Positions 1 through 11,309 are shown, counted from the first letter of the stretch. The stretch: DNA of 64,000 bases from Sodiomyces alkalinus F11 (GCF_003711515.1 NW_021167082.1:2783691-2847690); one strand, 5' to 3'. The notes: generated from the sequence alone by a model not told the origin. A program made the numbers and translations.

Positions 1-681
1 CAAAGGGGGGGCTTGACCCCTGACTAGGTACCTACGTTGTTGGTATTCAACGTTTATTCCAATCCACATCTGTATCCCTATTCGCAGACACTTTGTCGTT
101 GTGTGCCTAGCTTCATTGCTTATTTTGCATAGTTTAATTACGTTGTACGCCTATGCACACAATCCGGATCATTATTCGAAGTTATCCCTCCAGTGTGTCT
201 ACACTGTAATATTAATTATACTGATTCATGTTGACCCTCGGGCCTCTCCCCCAGTCACCATGACAAACGTTTTTGCAAGCTCGTTTCTTCCTTTGGGGGG
301 GTTTTTTTTTTTTTTTTCCTTCCGCTTCCTCTCCGACGATATTTGACATCTACTCTTACCTCGAGCGGTGACATCCATTGGGATTTGGGACTCTACACTC
401 GTTTTATTTTCGTTCATTCTTTTGCTATTCTTCCCTGTCCTAGGTCATCTGCTCAACCGGCGGCCCGAAATAGAGCTGGCTCAACCCTCTCGGCGTCTTC
501 AAGACTTCTTTTTTTGCGGTAGAAAGATCGGGTCCTAACAAGTCGGATCCGGCATTGCCCTCTTTTCGCTTGTCACCGGTGCCGAACCAGTCTTCCATTC
601 TCTCCGTACAGACAGCGAACACGAGCTTCCGGTCTGCACCAAACGACTTTAGGAGGACAAGACCCGGTATCTGTCGCCCCG
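1..681. other. 5' flank of the SUN gene
   Basis: No convincing gene is present. The stretch includes a 16-base T run near 301-317 and, at about 540-660, a pyrimidine-rich leader before the ATG at 682, which is common upstream of fungal genes. Short open frames here on both strands look random, with no recognisable domain. The promoter and 5' UTR of the SUN gene presumably lie here, but no TATA box or specific site can be assigned. Confidence 0.6.
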
Positions 682-2496
682 ATGAAACCTCTTGACCCGA
701 GGGCCATCCTCGGCGCGGCCGCTCTCCTCTTGCTCTCGGCGTCAGAGTCGAACGCACACACACACGATGCTCACAGGCGAGCCCATGTCCACCACAGACA
801 TGTCCACTCCCATGGCTCTCAAACCGATGCCCACCACCTCGTCCAAAGGAACGCCCAGGGCAAGGCCTTGTGCAGCCTGCCCAACCACCCCGACCTGGTC
901 CGCGTCCCCGGCCTGTTAAACAACGGTTTCGCTATGAGCCCTGACCAAGAATGCGTGGAGGGAATCTGGTGTCCCATCGCCTGCAAAGCAGGGAAGGTCA
1001 TGGCGCAGTGGGAGCCTGGATCCAGTTTCACTTACCCATCGTCCATGGTATAACGACTCGCAACCCCAACGGCCCCCCACCCCCCCCAGCTCTTCCCCTC
1101 TACCCAACTGGCACAAGTCGCTTTTTTCTGACTGCTTTCCGAATTCCCCAGAACGGCGGCCTCTATTGTGGCGCCGGCGGCAAAGTAGAGAAGCCATTCC
1201 GGAACAAGCCCTTTTGCGTTGACGGTGCAGGCACCGTGAGTGCTGTCAACGAGTGCGGGAAGCCTTTATCCTTCTGTCAGGTAATCGCCCTTTTACTTCC
1301 ATTCCTATCCCAAGGCATAGGGGGCCCCCTTAAGAGAAGAGCCCTCCTGCATGTGCAGCTTGGCTGACAACCCTCTCCAAGACCATCCTTCCTGGGAACG
1401 AAGCCATGCTATCCCCTACCGTCGTCTATGAGTCGGCAACCTTGGCCGTGCCTGACCCTAGCTACTGGCGCGAAACAAGCGCACAGTAAGTCGCTCGCGT
1501 GGTCGCCTGTCTTTGTCCTCGACATTTCTTCTAATACGTGAGCTCAGCTTCTATATCAATCCCCCGGGCGTGGAGGACGAGGGTTGCATCTGGGGTGACC
1601 CCTCCAAACCTGTCGGCAACTGGGCCACCTACGTGGCTGGTGCCAACCAAGACGCGAACGGCAGGACTTTCGTCACACTCGGTTATAACCCGATCTGGGA
1701 AGGATCCAGCCTGAGCAGCACCAAACCCAACTTTGCCGTCAAGATTGAATGCCCCGGTGGTGGCTGCAACGGCACGCCCTGTTATATCGACCCTTCCGAG
1801 AACGCCGTGGGCGATGTCACCAGCGATCTGGGGTCCACGGGTGCCGGAGGCTCACAATTCTGTGTCGTGACCGTTCCCAAGGGCGGAAAAGCCAACATCG
1901 TTGTATACCCGATCGATGCCTCAGGCGGGGACACCGGGGGGGATGACGGCAACAAGGACGACGAAGATGAAGATCAACGAGATGATGATGAAGAAGAAGA
2001 AGAAGCGGAAGCGGAAGAAGAAGCAGAAGAAGCGGAAGAAGAAGCAGAAGAGGGTGGAGAAGATGAAGAGCAAGGGGAAGACGAAGACGAAGAAGAAGAC
2101 GACGACGTGGTGGTGGTGTCTATGGATAAGCCATCTTCCGAGCTACCGATACAATCGCCCACCTCGACCGCCGAACCTTCGTCTGAGACATCCGTTGCCT
2201 TCACTCCAGCCAACACTAGTGCGCCGTCGCGAGCTGGTGAAGGAACGACCACTTCCACAACAGAATACCCTTCGGTCCTCCCAGGTATCTTTCACGGGGA
2301 TGACATTCCAGCGGCCCAGGTTTCGGGCACCTCCGTGTCGGCCAGTCTCGAGACAAGCAGGGCAACCTCCGAGTCGGTTTCCGAGGCGCAAAACGCTGCC
2401 TCAGTCGACTCGGGCCAGAACGAGGGGATGAGACATGAAAACACAGCTGTCGTCGGCCTTATCGTTGCCCTCATCGCTACTGGTTTCTTATTTTAA
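682..2496 (+). CDS. SUN-family (GH132) cell-wall protein, GPI-type tail
   Basis: The four exons are 682-1047, 1152-1280, 1382-1485 and 1548-2496, giving about 515 aa. Introns of 104, 101 and 62 nt all have GT-AG ends, and the third has a good CTAATAC branch site. Residues 1-25 form a signal peptide ending SNA. The SUN domain follows, with Cys-rich motifs such as CSLPNHPDLVRVPG, QECVEGIWCP, GLYCGAGGK and HFYINPPGV. SUN proteins (yeast Sim1, Sun4, Uth1, Nca3) are secreted or wall-bound and act in wall remodelling and septation; GH132 is linked to beta-1,3-glucan. After the domain come an unusually long Asp/Glu run (codons at about 1,942-2,110), a Ser/Thr-rich stretch and a hydrophobic C-terminus (NTAVVGLIVALIATGFLF) that looks like a GPI-anchor signal. 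Family and exon joints are secure. GPI anchoring is inferred. Confidence 0.93.
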
Positions 2497-3600
2497 CCGA
2501 TTACTGCACCCTCGCCAATCCACCGCCCAGACGCCCAGAGGTGTGGCTTTGTTAACGACGCAATTATTTATTCCTTCCGTCTCAAAACGTGTCCGAAGAT
2601 ATGCATTAGCGACTTTCACGTCGACGATGCATTTATTTTAGCACATTGCCTTCTCCTAAGATACCCTTCATTTTCATGCCAACTTGAATGTAACCATGAT
2701 TTAAGTTTTTCTTTCTTTTCGTTCTTTTCGCTACTCGGCTTTGACATATAACTGGCTTTCTAAGAGAGGATGGAAAGGAAGCCCGCGGCCATCTTTTTAC
2801 GGGCATGTTCCCTCTTAGGCCCTTCTTGTTACTGATCCTCCTCCCCCTGATTTCCGGTTTCTATTCTCTACACCTTTTTATTTATATATTTTACATTTCC
2901 CATTACTTCATTTTCTAATACTCTGCTTTTTACGTAATTCTATATCTTTTCGTATTTTTTTATCCATTATTATAATTATTTTTTCTTCTCTTCTTTTCTC
3001 TTCCGGAATTTCTTCTTCGTACACAACCTCTGTATTGTGTCCCTTTTGTATGACCCATACCACTGCTTCCTGTTTCTCCCATCATCGTCGTATTTTGGAG
3101 AAGAAACCTAATATGTGGTCAAAAATCCGAGTGGAAACAGGTGGGGAGGCTGTGGTCGGGATGGATCAAACGCGTCATGACTGAAGAGCGCCTCGTTGGA
3201 TTATGTGCAGAAGCACTAGATCATGGCTCTAATTCCAAGATAGATTCCTGCCGGCTTGCTCTGTTTGTGACTGATGTATTTATTACACCCGTGGCAAAAT
3301 ATCTATCGTTGCCAACGAGCGCTTCCAGCGTGGTTCGGCGTGATCTTGATAATCCGGACCTGTAATGGTCCAATGTCTCGCACGATGTGGTTTCCTAAGC
3401 CCCATGTTTCTTCCTGCTTTTATTCCTATTTCCGCCTCCTGCTTTCTTGTGTCCAGTTGTCGATATTGCTGATTGACACGAGGCTCGGCAGCGAGGAGGG
3501 AATGCAGCAGTTAGGAGAGCAGCCCAGCGAAGATTGGCTGCGTGTGCAACCGAAACTCTTCCTTCCTTCTCCCGCATGCATCGGCTGAGACAAGACACCA
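2497..3600. other. Convergent intergenic region
   Basis: This region lies between the 3' ends of the SUN gene (+) and the CSN12-like gene (-). It contains AT- and pyrimidine-rich DNA, especially 2,860-3,010, consistent with the 3' UTRs of both genes. The small open frames at 3,141-3,588 have no recognisable domain and no intron-linked partner. I see no gene here. Confidence 0.6.
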
Positions 3601-5303
3601 TCAGTCTTTTACCCATCCGGGAACGTCATCCAAATCAACCTCTCCTTCGTGGTATTTCCTCTCCCTAATAGCAAGCCACGGCGTCGGCCAACCCGCAACC
3701 ACGGGGCTCCGTTTCGTCGCCCCCATAACGGCAAAGCGGCCGGAAGAATGCGCTACGTACCCATGCATGAACCCTTGCGATATCAGACTCGCCACCACCA
3801 TCTCGACGTCCGCCAACGTCACCTCGGCGTCCCCCCACACCAGCCCTTCGTTGGGCCGCAGCCTTTTGGACCCGCCGTCGGGGGGTACCAGCGTGGAAGT
3901 CGCGTCATTGGCCACCGCGCGCATGAAAACGGCCGACACGTGGGGCGGGCGGGCGCGCCGCGGCGGAGGACGCCAGCCTTGCAGGCGACGCTGCTCGTAG
4001 ACGGCGACGGTTTGGAGGTCGGCGAGGTCCAGGGTCGCGGCCTTGCGGGCAACGGCGTTGGGGTCGTCGGCGGCGGCGGCGGCGGCGCCCGGGTAGGTGA
4101 GGAGGAAAGTGCGACGGGCGAGGGAGCGCCAGAGGAGGGGTCGAAGACGGTGGGTGAGCACCAGGAGGAGCCCTTTCTCGAAGAGCCAGTCCTCGTGGGC
4201 TTCGAGGGCGTGCTGGAACTGGACAAAGTCGCCGCTGCGCACGGCCGCGGCCAGGGGGTCGAAAACCGGCGCCAGGAAGTTGGCGGCCTCCGGGCGGGAA
4301 AGGAGGGCCTGGGTGGGCAGACGGCCCAGGATGAGGTTGGCGGGGATCAGGTAGGTGAGGATCCGCTGGCGGTGGGAGAGGAGCGACGGCGGTGTCTGAA
4401 CGTAGGCTTCTTGCAAGCAGAGGGCGGCACGGACAAAGTGGCAGCTGGCGAGGTTGAAGCGGCCGAGGTAATAGAGAAAAGTGACGCGCTGTGCCGCTGG
4501 GTATAGGGCGAGCGGCGGCGAGTTGGTGGCGATGTTGGTGAAGATCTGCTTGGCGAGATGGGTCCGGCGGCAGGCGAAGAGCAGCCGGAGGACGAGGTTG
4601 GCGAACATGTAGACGCCAATTTTCTTGCCCTCGGGCTTGCTGTACCGCCCGCTGGTGCGGTCGGTGAGGCAGGTGGTGAAGATCTTCTGGATGATTTCCG
4701 CCGACATCTCGGCGATGGACTTGCGGTCGTCGGCTTCGACGTTGCGCAGTCTCCGCGTCAGCTCGGGCCGCCGGCTGACCTGCATAGTGAGCCGCGACAT
4801 GGTCTCGCAAAGCGACATTGCCGTCTTGAGAAGCATGCCGCCGTATGTAGGATGGGCGAATGCCGTGCCACATGAGCTAATGGATGGGGGCAGAACAGGA
4901 CGGGGCATAAGGCGTCAGTAATCAACTTGATCGCGACTAATATAATATGATGTAGTTGGTAAGCTCACTTCACCAGCCCACAAAGCAACGCGTGAGCAGT
5001 CAGGAGGTTGTTGAAGTCCACGTCCCTCCAGAATATAAGATAATCCTTGATGAAGGTCACAAACCCGGGCCACGGCGTAGCTTTGCCATCGGGTACCTCG
5101 TCATCCTCCGGGAGACATTGCTCAACAGCCTGCTCAAGGGCCGGGCCGTCTTTTCGTGGGAACCTCGTGCGAAGTTCGGCGGCGAGGACATGATATGTCT
5201 GCGAGGCTGTTGGTTCGACTGGGAGCCACTGCCGGAGTTCATCGACATCCTGGCGCCGAACAAAAGTCCGGATCTGGGAAAGGAATTGTTCGAGTAAGGC
5301 CAT
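3601..5303 (-). CDS. CSN12: CSN12/Thp1-like PCI-domain protein
   Basis: On the minus strand exon 1 is 5303-4969 and exon 2 is 4876-3601. They are joined by a 92-nt intron (GTGAGC donor, TTAG acceptor; the joint makes an AAC codon) to give about 536 aa. The central part matches the PCID2/Csn12/Thp1 family: a helical repeat with LVLRLLFACRRTHLAKQIF and TFLYYLGRFNLASCHFVRA, then a PCI winged helix near the C-terminus with TLADVEMVVASLISQGFMHG. In yeast, Csn12 joins a COP9-associated complex and a Thp3-Csn12-Sem1 complex involved in transcription elongation and mRNA processing. The Ala-rich insert GAAAAAADDPNA and the Pro/Arg-rich stretch after it lie inside the PCI region and look like lineage-specific expansions. 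The ATG at 5303 is the first in-frame one; an out-of-frame ATG lies 5 nt upstream. Csn12 and Thp1 are paralogues; Csn12 is the more likely. Confidence 0.9.
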
Positions 5304-5918
5304 CGCATCGCGCTTGACCTTGCGAGGCCGGGGAGTCGCTTGTGTTTGAATATTACCATCATCGGATACGTCTAAGAATTACGGATCCTACCTTGCGCAG
5401 TAAGTGATTCGGTCGGTACCTTATTACCTACCTTATTAAGTACCTTCCCATAGGTGGATCTGGCACCGTATCTCGTACTGTGTGCCACCACGTACAGACG
5501 GCCTAAGTATATTTCCTGTATCTTCTCGAGTCAGTGCAAACCCAAATACGTAACCAAGGTAGGTTTATACGGAGTAGGAAGTACCAGGTGTTGAGTTCAC
5601 TCTTCGGGCTCGCTGACACCTACAAGCTTTGTAGAAAGCTACCTACAAAGTTAACATTTGCAGCATCCCCCTTTGAAAGCTGTCGTCTGTCTCGCCTATC
5701 GTCACTACCTCAAGGTTACTCACTTGACGTGTCACAATAGAGGTGTCATCAACTAGACTATACCTTAATGAGCTTGACGCCTAAAGCAAGAACAGAACCA
5801 GCCATGGAAGCTCAGTGGCTTACCTAAGGTACCTAGTTAAGTTCACGCCCAGCATGACTCTGTAGCCGCCAAGGGGAATTCGGCGAGGCGTCCCGTCTGT
5901 CATAACAATGCTCCCTCA
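5304..5918. other. CSN12-like promoter region and intergenic DNA
   Basis: This is the upstream flank of the CSN12-like gene. It contains repeated short TACCT/AGGTA motifs (for example around 5,388-5,450, 5,558-5,566, 5,640-5,650 and 5,820-5,840). No open frame with a recognisable domain is present. No TATA box is evident. Confidence 0.5.
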
Positions 5919-5923
5919 GGTAG

Positions 5924-6117
5924 TGTCAGATGCCACAGCCACCTTATCGGAGTGTGACAAACCACATTATATCAGACGTGTGGAGTACCTCGGTCCTATA
6001 TATCCACCCTTATTTCCCCTGCTTTTTCCGTATAGTTAGATATTCCTATAAAGTATTATAAACTTCACTTAGATGAATACACACATAATTCCGCGTACCT
6101 TAATTTGTGTTCTGACA
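5924..6117 (+). repeat. Solo LTR of Copia family B, nearly free of RIP
   Basis: This 194-bp sequence begins TGTCAGATGCC and ends TTCTGACA. It is flanked by the perfect 5-bp duplication GGTAG (5919-5923 and 6118-6122). It matches, over its full 194-bp length, the two LTRs of element B (20,331-20,397 plus 26,864-26,990, and 32,578-32,771). There is no internal region, so this is a solo LTR left by LTR-LTR recombination. It keeps many CpA/TpG sites that are TpA in the other copies. Confidence 0.93.
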
Positions 6118-6122
6118 GGTAG

Positions 6123-6607
6123 GTAGGAAAGCAATAGCATTGCCAGAATTCCGATTATTTCTTTCTCAACTCATGATATAAGCCTACCCATCAGAAACTA
6201 AAACAAATTTAATGTACAACCGGGCCGGTCCGGGTAGCAGAAGGGAAAAAAGGGACGTGACAGATACAATGATGAGCGGCATGAAATGGGTCAAAGTCGT
6301 GCCAAGGATTGCGGGTTCTGTGGTCCAGATAGCAACGCTAAAGAACTACTACCCGTTGTCCTAGCTAGCACAGGGCGCTGAGCAAGCAAGCCCCGTCGAA
6401 ATATTATATCTTTCCTACGAGACGATAACCGCCGCCCGTGCGTGCATGCCTCTGCTCTGTTGGTTTTCCGAACCCCTACACTTAAAATTAAAATGAAATC
6501 GTCGAATCAATGCCGTATCATGATTAATTCGTTCGAGGTCAAGGCATCAAAGGAGAGCACCTTAGCTCGGTTCCGACCACGTGGCAGCCGTAAACGAACC
6601 CACCAAC
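6123..6607. other. 3' flank of the Sbp1-like gene
   Basis: AT-rich sequence downstream (in minus-strand sense) of the Sbp1-like stop codon, probably containing its 3' UTR. No gene or structural RNA is recognisable. Confidence 0.5.
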
Positions 6608-8354
6608 CTAGGCGGTGGTGGTGGCGGTGGGTGTCTCGGTGGGGGCATCGGCGGAAGGAGTGGCGGCAGGGGCGTCAGCCGGGCCAGCAGCATCAGCGCC
6701 GTTGGCCTTTTCCTCCGGTGCGTGGGCATCGTCGTCGGTCTTGTCGGGGCTGTCGATAGCAACCTTCACAGCAATCTCCCGTCCCTCAATCTCCTTCCCG
6801 TTCATCTCCTGTACAGCCTTCTGCTGCATTTCCTCCGAAGCAAGAGTGACGAATCCGAAGCCACGTCCCTTGCGAGGCTCGCCGCGCGCTTGCAGCTTCT
6901 TGATCATAAAACGGGGAATGGGCCGCAGGGCAATCTTGGCCGAAGACGGTTGGTACGCCTGGAAAAGTTCCTTCAGCTGTAATTTTTTTTCCCTTGTCAG
7001 CAAACAATAGCCTGTCAAATCTTATACATCGGAAGACAAACCTTCTCCTCGGTCAGGTCATAGGGCAAGTTAGCCACCATAACCTTAGTCTTGGAGGCGA
7101 TGCCGTCTGCAGGAGGACCGCGCTCGCGCCGCTCACGGGGAGGACGAGCCTGGTTGGATTTCTTGGCCTTGTCAGAAGCGTCTTTATTGGCGACATCGGC
7201 CAATGCTTGCCCTTCGTCGGTGGCCTGGGCAGCATTTTCAGGAGCAGCAGCCGAATCGGTAGCTCCCTCATCCTTTGCATCCTATTTATGGAATGGCCAT
7301 GACGCTCACAGTTAGCCATCTCAAACTATAACAATGGAACGGCCATTTCCGGGGAAATCTAGAAACTTACGCGTCCACCTCGGGCGCCGCGGCCACCACG
7401 ACCACGGCCTCGACCGCGGCCAGATGAGCGGCGTCGGTGGCCCTCCTCACCACCCTCTCCGTTTCCGCCTTCTGTCTTCTCTCCAGCGGGCTCCGGCTTG
7501 CGAGCAAGTTGGACGGACACCTTACGCTCGAGAACTTCCTTTCCCGAAAGCTCGGAAATTGCGCGTTCGGCCTCGGTAGGGGTGGAGAGGTCAACGAAGG
7601 CGTAACCGACGGGTCGGTCGGTGCGAGGATTCTTCGGGATGGAGACGGATTCACTAAATCCATGGTTAGAAGCAAGCAGCAACGCGAAGCGAGAGAAACA
7701 AAAAGGAAGAAAACGAATGAAGGAATAAATGAAGCAGAGAAAACGCCTCATCGGGTCGCACGACTACCAGCTCTGCAGACGAGTAGTATCCATCAAATAT
7801 CTCGGCACCGAGAAAGGTCGGGGTAGGGACGACGGTTGACAGCTGGACTCGTCTGGACAAAACTGTAAAGGGGAAACAATCCGTTGCTGCACGTTTGGGA
7901 CCGCCTCCTCCTCGCCGACCATGGTTCGGTAATATATATCGGGCAGCAGTGCCAACGTCCAAGTTTGACCCAGTCGACTGTGTATGTACAGCTGCGCAGG
8001 GCACTACCCAGGCTTTGTGGATTTGGGGGATGTACGGGTGAAGCTGCTGCAGCAACCACGCAACCACGTGCCAAATGGTCATATGCATCGCGGGGAAGGG
8101 CAAAGGGGCAAGGACCAACGGCAGGCTGCAACTTACACAAGGTATCCCTTGAAGAATTCCTTCAGTTCCCCCTCAGTTGTCGCATAGGCCAGGTTGCCGA
8201 TGTAGAGTCGTCGGCCCTCCGCAGCGCTAGCCAGAACAGCCTCGTTGTTAGCGGCAGGTTTGGACTCGTTGGCCTTGTCGTTGATGGCAGTATTGCTCAG
8301 AGCATTGGTAACGTCATGAACGGCGTCAGTGACTTTCTCCACTACGGCAGACAT
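6608..8354 (-). CDS. RRM-RGG-RRM RNA-binding protein, Sbp1-like
   Basis: The minus-strand exons are 8354-8137, 7653-7371, 7281-7042 and 6976-6608, about 369 aa. Introns are 483, 89 and 65 nt with donors GTAAGT, GTAAGT and GTTTGT; all joints keep frame. RRM1 spans about residues 49-125 (RNP2 LYIGNL, RNP1 VGYAFVDL) and is split by intron 1. An RGG-type stretch of Gly/Arg repeats lies at about 148-167. An acidic then Arg-rich linker follows, then RRM2 at about 233-322 (RNP2 VMVANL, RNP1 KGRGFGFV) and an Ala/Pro/Thr-rich tail. The RRM-RGG-RRM order is that of yeast Sbp1, an mRNA-binding translational repressor that acts through eIF4G and P-bodies. The function here is inferred from that architecture. 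Another two-RRM RGG protein remains possible. Confidence 0.9.
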
Positions 8355-10367
8355 TTTGGGCGTTTGATGTGGTGTGGATGGAGAGTGGCGGCGTTGTGGT
8401 GATGCGAAAGCTGTTTCGGCTTGAAAGGATGACGTGCGACGAACTTGGACCTGGTGAAAGGAACCGTCCGAGGCTTTGGTGGATCAAATTGAAGTTCGCG
8501 GGAATTGAACTCTGAGGCAATGGAGGGGGGGTTGTTAGGGTAGCTTGGTGCCCTAGAAAGCTTGAAAGGGGAAACAAACGGCTTGCGTTGACGGATGACA
8601 CAGATTCTTGGATGTTGTGGTGAGGAGGAGAAAGAAGCGAAAGGGAGCTGGCTGATAATATAGGTATTTCCTACAAATATTTTTTTTGCCCCCCTTTGCA
8701 GGGAAGGGGCAAGGGGTCAGGTGCTGGGGCGTTTGGGGAAGGCGCCAAGCAAACAAAGCCAAACGTGCACAGGCACAGACAAAGATCCACACAGGCGTCC
8801 AAGTCAGTATCTCGTCAGGATAACATGACAAGCCACTTGCTCGCCCAGAGGCCCTTCCGCGAGAGGACATGTTTTATTTCGCTTTGGCTTTTCTTATATG
8901 GAAGCTCTTTACGAGGTACGATGGGATTACGGATGATGTCCTGACTACCAGGTACCTACATTAGGTAAGGTGAGGTAGGCAACAGGTTTGCACGGAGTAG
9001 GTACCTCAGGAACATGTACAAGGTAGGACTCGATATCCCATAACCTGGGTTAGCTATCCTGCGGAATAGCTAGCACCTTGGGTGCAGATATTGTCTCGAG
9101 TATCTGGCAATATCCGGAATATGGACGTCTGGCAAGCACACTGCTTCCATTTCATCCCTCAATATTGACTAAGGTGATAACCAAGTTGTGTTATGGCGTT
9201 GGGTAAGGTAGGTAGAAACTGGCTTGAATTACCCAAGCAGGTAGTACCTCGCGTCGACGGGCACAAACAATGCAACATAGAAGGCGAGTTCTTTTATACT
9301 AGTATTCCGCGGGTAATTTGATTGATATTGAACTTGATTGACTTCTCGAGGAAGTACGACGTCCCTTCCTACACAAATAATTACCTAAGGTACCTTACCT
9401 ACCTAGGTACTGAATAAGATAAGTTTCCTAAATAAGGTACCTTACCTATAATACGTAGCAAGGTACCTAATGTTTACCATCACGCTCCTTGGCATCCCCA
9501 TCTCTAAGGAAACGACTACGGAGGCTATCTGGATGAGGTAATAGCACTGATCGGTAAAGCATTATGTTTAGGTCGCACTGGCAACTTGTCTTCTGTTCAG
9601 TCGCCTCGTGCCTCTGTAAATACCCTGCCTTTTATGTACAGGTAATGAGTTGGAAGCAGCGGTATATCTAGATTGAACACCTCTGGTAGAAAACTACCAT
9701 GATATATAAGGTAAGGATGGAAGTTGGCATAAGTATCTATCTCAGCTGTCCGTCCCCCGTACCACCTTTTTCAAGCGAAGATATTCGTTCAAGGCACCGA
9801 GCGAGATACTTGTCACAAAGGGAAGGTTCTCGAAGGCGCCCCATGTTCATGTACGAAGTAGGTAAGGTAAAAAGGTTACCTCTCGATGATGAGGTGGCGA
9901 TATACTCTGCTAATCATACTCCGTGCGAAGTACGGATATTACGGATCCCGTTCTTCGTATCTTCTTCGTGGTTGAGGGAGTGTAGCCCGTACTCCGTACC
10001 TCGTAAGGGTCCCCTTTCCCTCACCGATGGGTCACACTCACGACGCATAACGGGATACCGGAAATTGCATAATTCAACGAGATTAGATCTTTTTGGCCAG
10101 TGCTCATCTCTGATTATGTCTAAGAAATGATACAGTGTACGCCTCCGAGTAGGGGACGGAGTAATGACTATGTGTCGCTACTGTCTTTACTGTGTGACCG
10201 GTATCGCAGCGACGTTGAGCAATTGACGACACAGTGAGTTGTCGGTACTACCTTACTTCGTAGTTCCATAACACACCGACGAGGTGAGGCATGCGAAACG
10301 ACATACCTAAGGTAATTAATTAGTGGCCACGTTATCTCCAGACGGTGTACCCCGTAAATCTTAGGTC
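8355..10367. other. Gene-free intergenic region with TACCT/AGGTA motifs
   Basis: The first ~300 bp contain the 5' flank of the Sbp1-like gene. The remainder holds no gene I can support. It is dense in short palindromic or direct motifs built from TACCT and AGGTA (notably 8,948-9,010, 9,200-9,250 and 9,380-9,475) and several TACTCCGT/ACGGAGTA motifs. CpA and TpG are present at ordinary levels, so this is not RIP-mutated. An open frame at 9,699-10,130 has no domain and a composition like its surroundings. Confidence 0.6.
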
Positions 10368-10372
10368 CATTC

Positions 10373-10655
10373 TGTCGCATGGGCAGGACCACGATATAGT
10401 CCATAGGGGATCCAGGGGGGATCCACTCCATAACTAAGGGCTCCGGATATCGGGGACTTTAGGTATCAGGATATAATAAGGGTGGATACCGGAAAAGACC
10501 GGATAGGATCTAAATAATATAGTACCTATAACAGAGTCTTTACCACCTAAATTAAGGGCATAAGAGACTCTCCTAGATATAACTTAAGATAATATATATA
10601 CACGAGATTTCTACTCTACTAAGTTAATTATTAAAGTGTCTTTTAACGTGCGATA
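10373..10655 (+). repeat. 5' LTR of Copia A1
   Basis: This LTR is 283 bp. It starts TGTCGCATGGG and ends CGTGCGATA (ancestrally CGTGCGACA), with a TGTCGCA/TGCGACA terminal inverted repeat. It aligns without length change to 16,493-16,775. The left half keeps CpA sites that are TpA in the 3' copy. Confidence 0.95.
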
Positions 10656-10668
10656 GTTATAAGCCCGG
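10656..10668 (+). other. Primer-binding site, half initiator tRNA-Met type
   Basis: The 13 bases right after the 5' LTR read GTTATAAGCCCGG. Undoing one G-to-A change gives GTTATGAGCCCGG, complementary to the anticodon arm of initiator tRNA-Met (GGGCUCAUAAC is the known eukaryotic loop sequence). The same motif follows the 5' LTRs of B and A2. Family knowledge: Drosophila copia and yeast Ty5 are primed by an internally cleaved initiator tRNA. Confidence 0.75.
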
Positions 10669-11078
10669 TTTATAACGTCTAAATAATAGATATTAATAAG
10701 GCTACCGCTATTCTACTATAAAGAAGCAATTATATCTATACAAACACTCTTAAATAACTACTATTAACCTAATTAGAGTAATTAAAAGACTAATTAACCT
10801 ACCTATTAATTAACTAACCGATAAACGATAATCTAGTAAGGATATCTTCTAACGTATCTAACGCCGAATAGAAGGCGGCCGCTATTACCCTTATTAACTA
10901 AAGGGATTAGGTAGTTTAGGAGCGCGCTATACACGGTAAATCGGCCTCCTACTAGGATAACTACCTTAATCTAAAGCTAAGCGATAAGGAGGCTAACGCC
11001 TATCTCCTCCTTATACCTATACCCCCTAATATTCGTAAATACGAAGCCCTCGCCGCAGACCCTAATACGGAGGAGGCC

Positions 11079-11309
11079 ATGGCCACCACTATCACGGCTA
11101 CTCCGCCTTCCACTATCACGCTACAGGGCGATAAGGCCACGGATACCACGGACGCCGCCGCCACGGCCGCTACCACGGCGGCTATAGCCGCTAGTAAAAG
11201 GAAGACGGCCGCTCGCCGGAAGGCTACGGCTATAACGAAAGAATTAACGACTAGGACGCCTATATTTATCGACAACCTCTTTAAAAAGGGGCGCACGCGC
11301 TACATATAA
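11079..11309 (+). pseudogene. Surviving open segment of A1 gag
   Basis: This is a 76-codon open stretch rich in Thr and Ala, followed by a Lys/Arg patch and TRTPIFIDNLFKKGRTRY. The minus-strand A2 copy has a closely related stretch at 26177-25905, so it is the N-terminal part of the shared gag and not a host gene. It runs into stops on the 3' side. Confidence 0.75.

Noticed and set aside
101..346. Hydrophobic 81-codon open frame upstream of the SUN gene
   Set aside because: It has no homology I recognise and ends in a T-run-encoded Phe stretch; it is likely chance.
3649..4506. 285-codon plus-strand open frame
   Set aside because: It is the antisense shadow of the GC-rich CSN12-like exon 2; it shows no domain and has biased low-complexity Gly/Arg/Val content.
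9699..10130. 143-codon open frame
   Set aside because: It shows no domain, no coding-like composition and overlaps intergenic TACCT/AGGTA motifs; it is likely chance.
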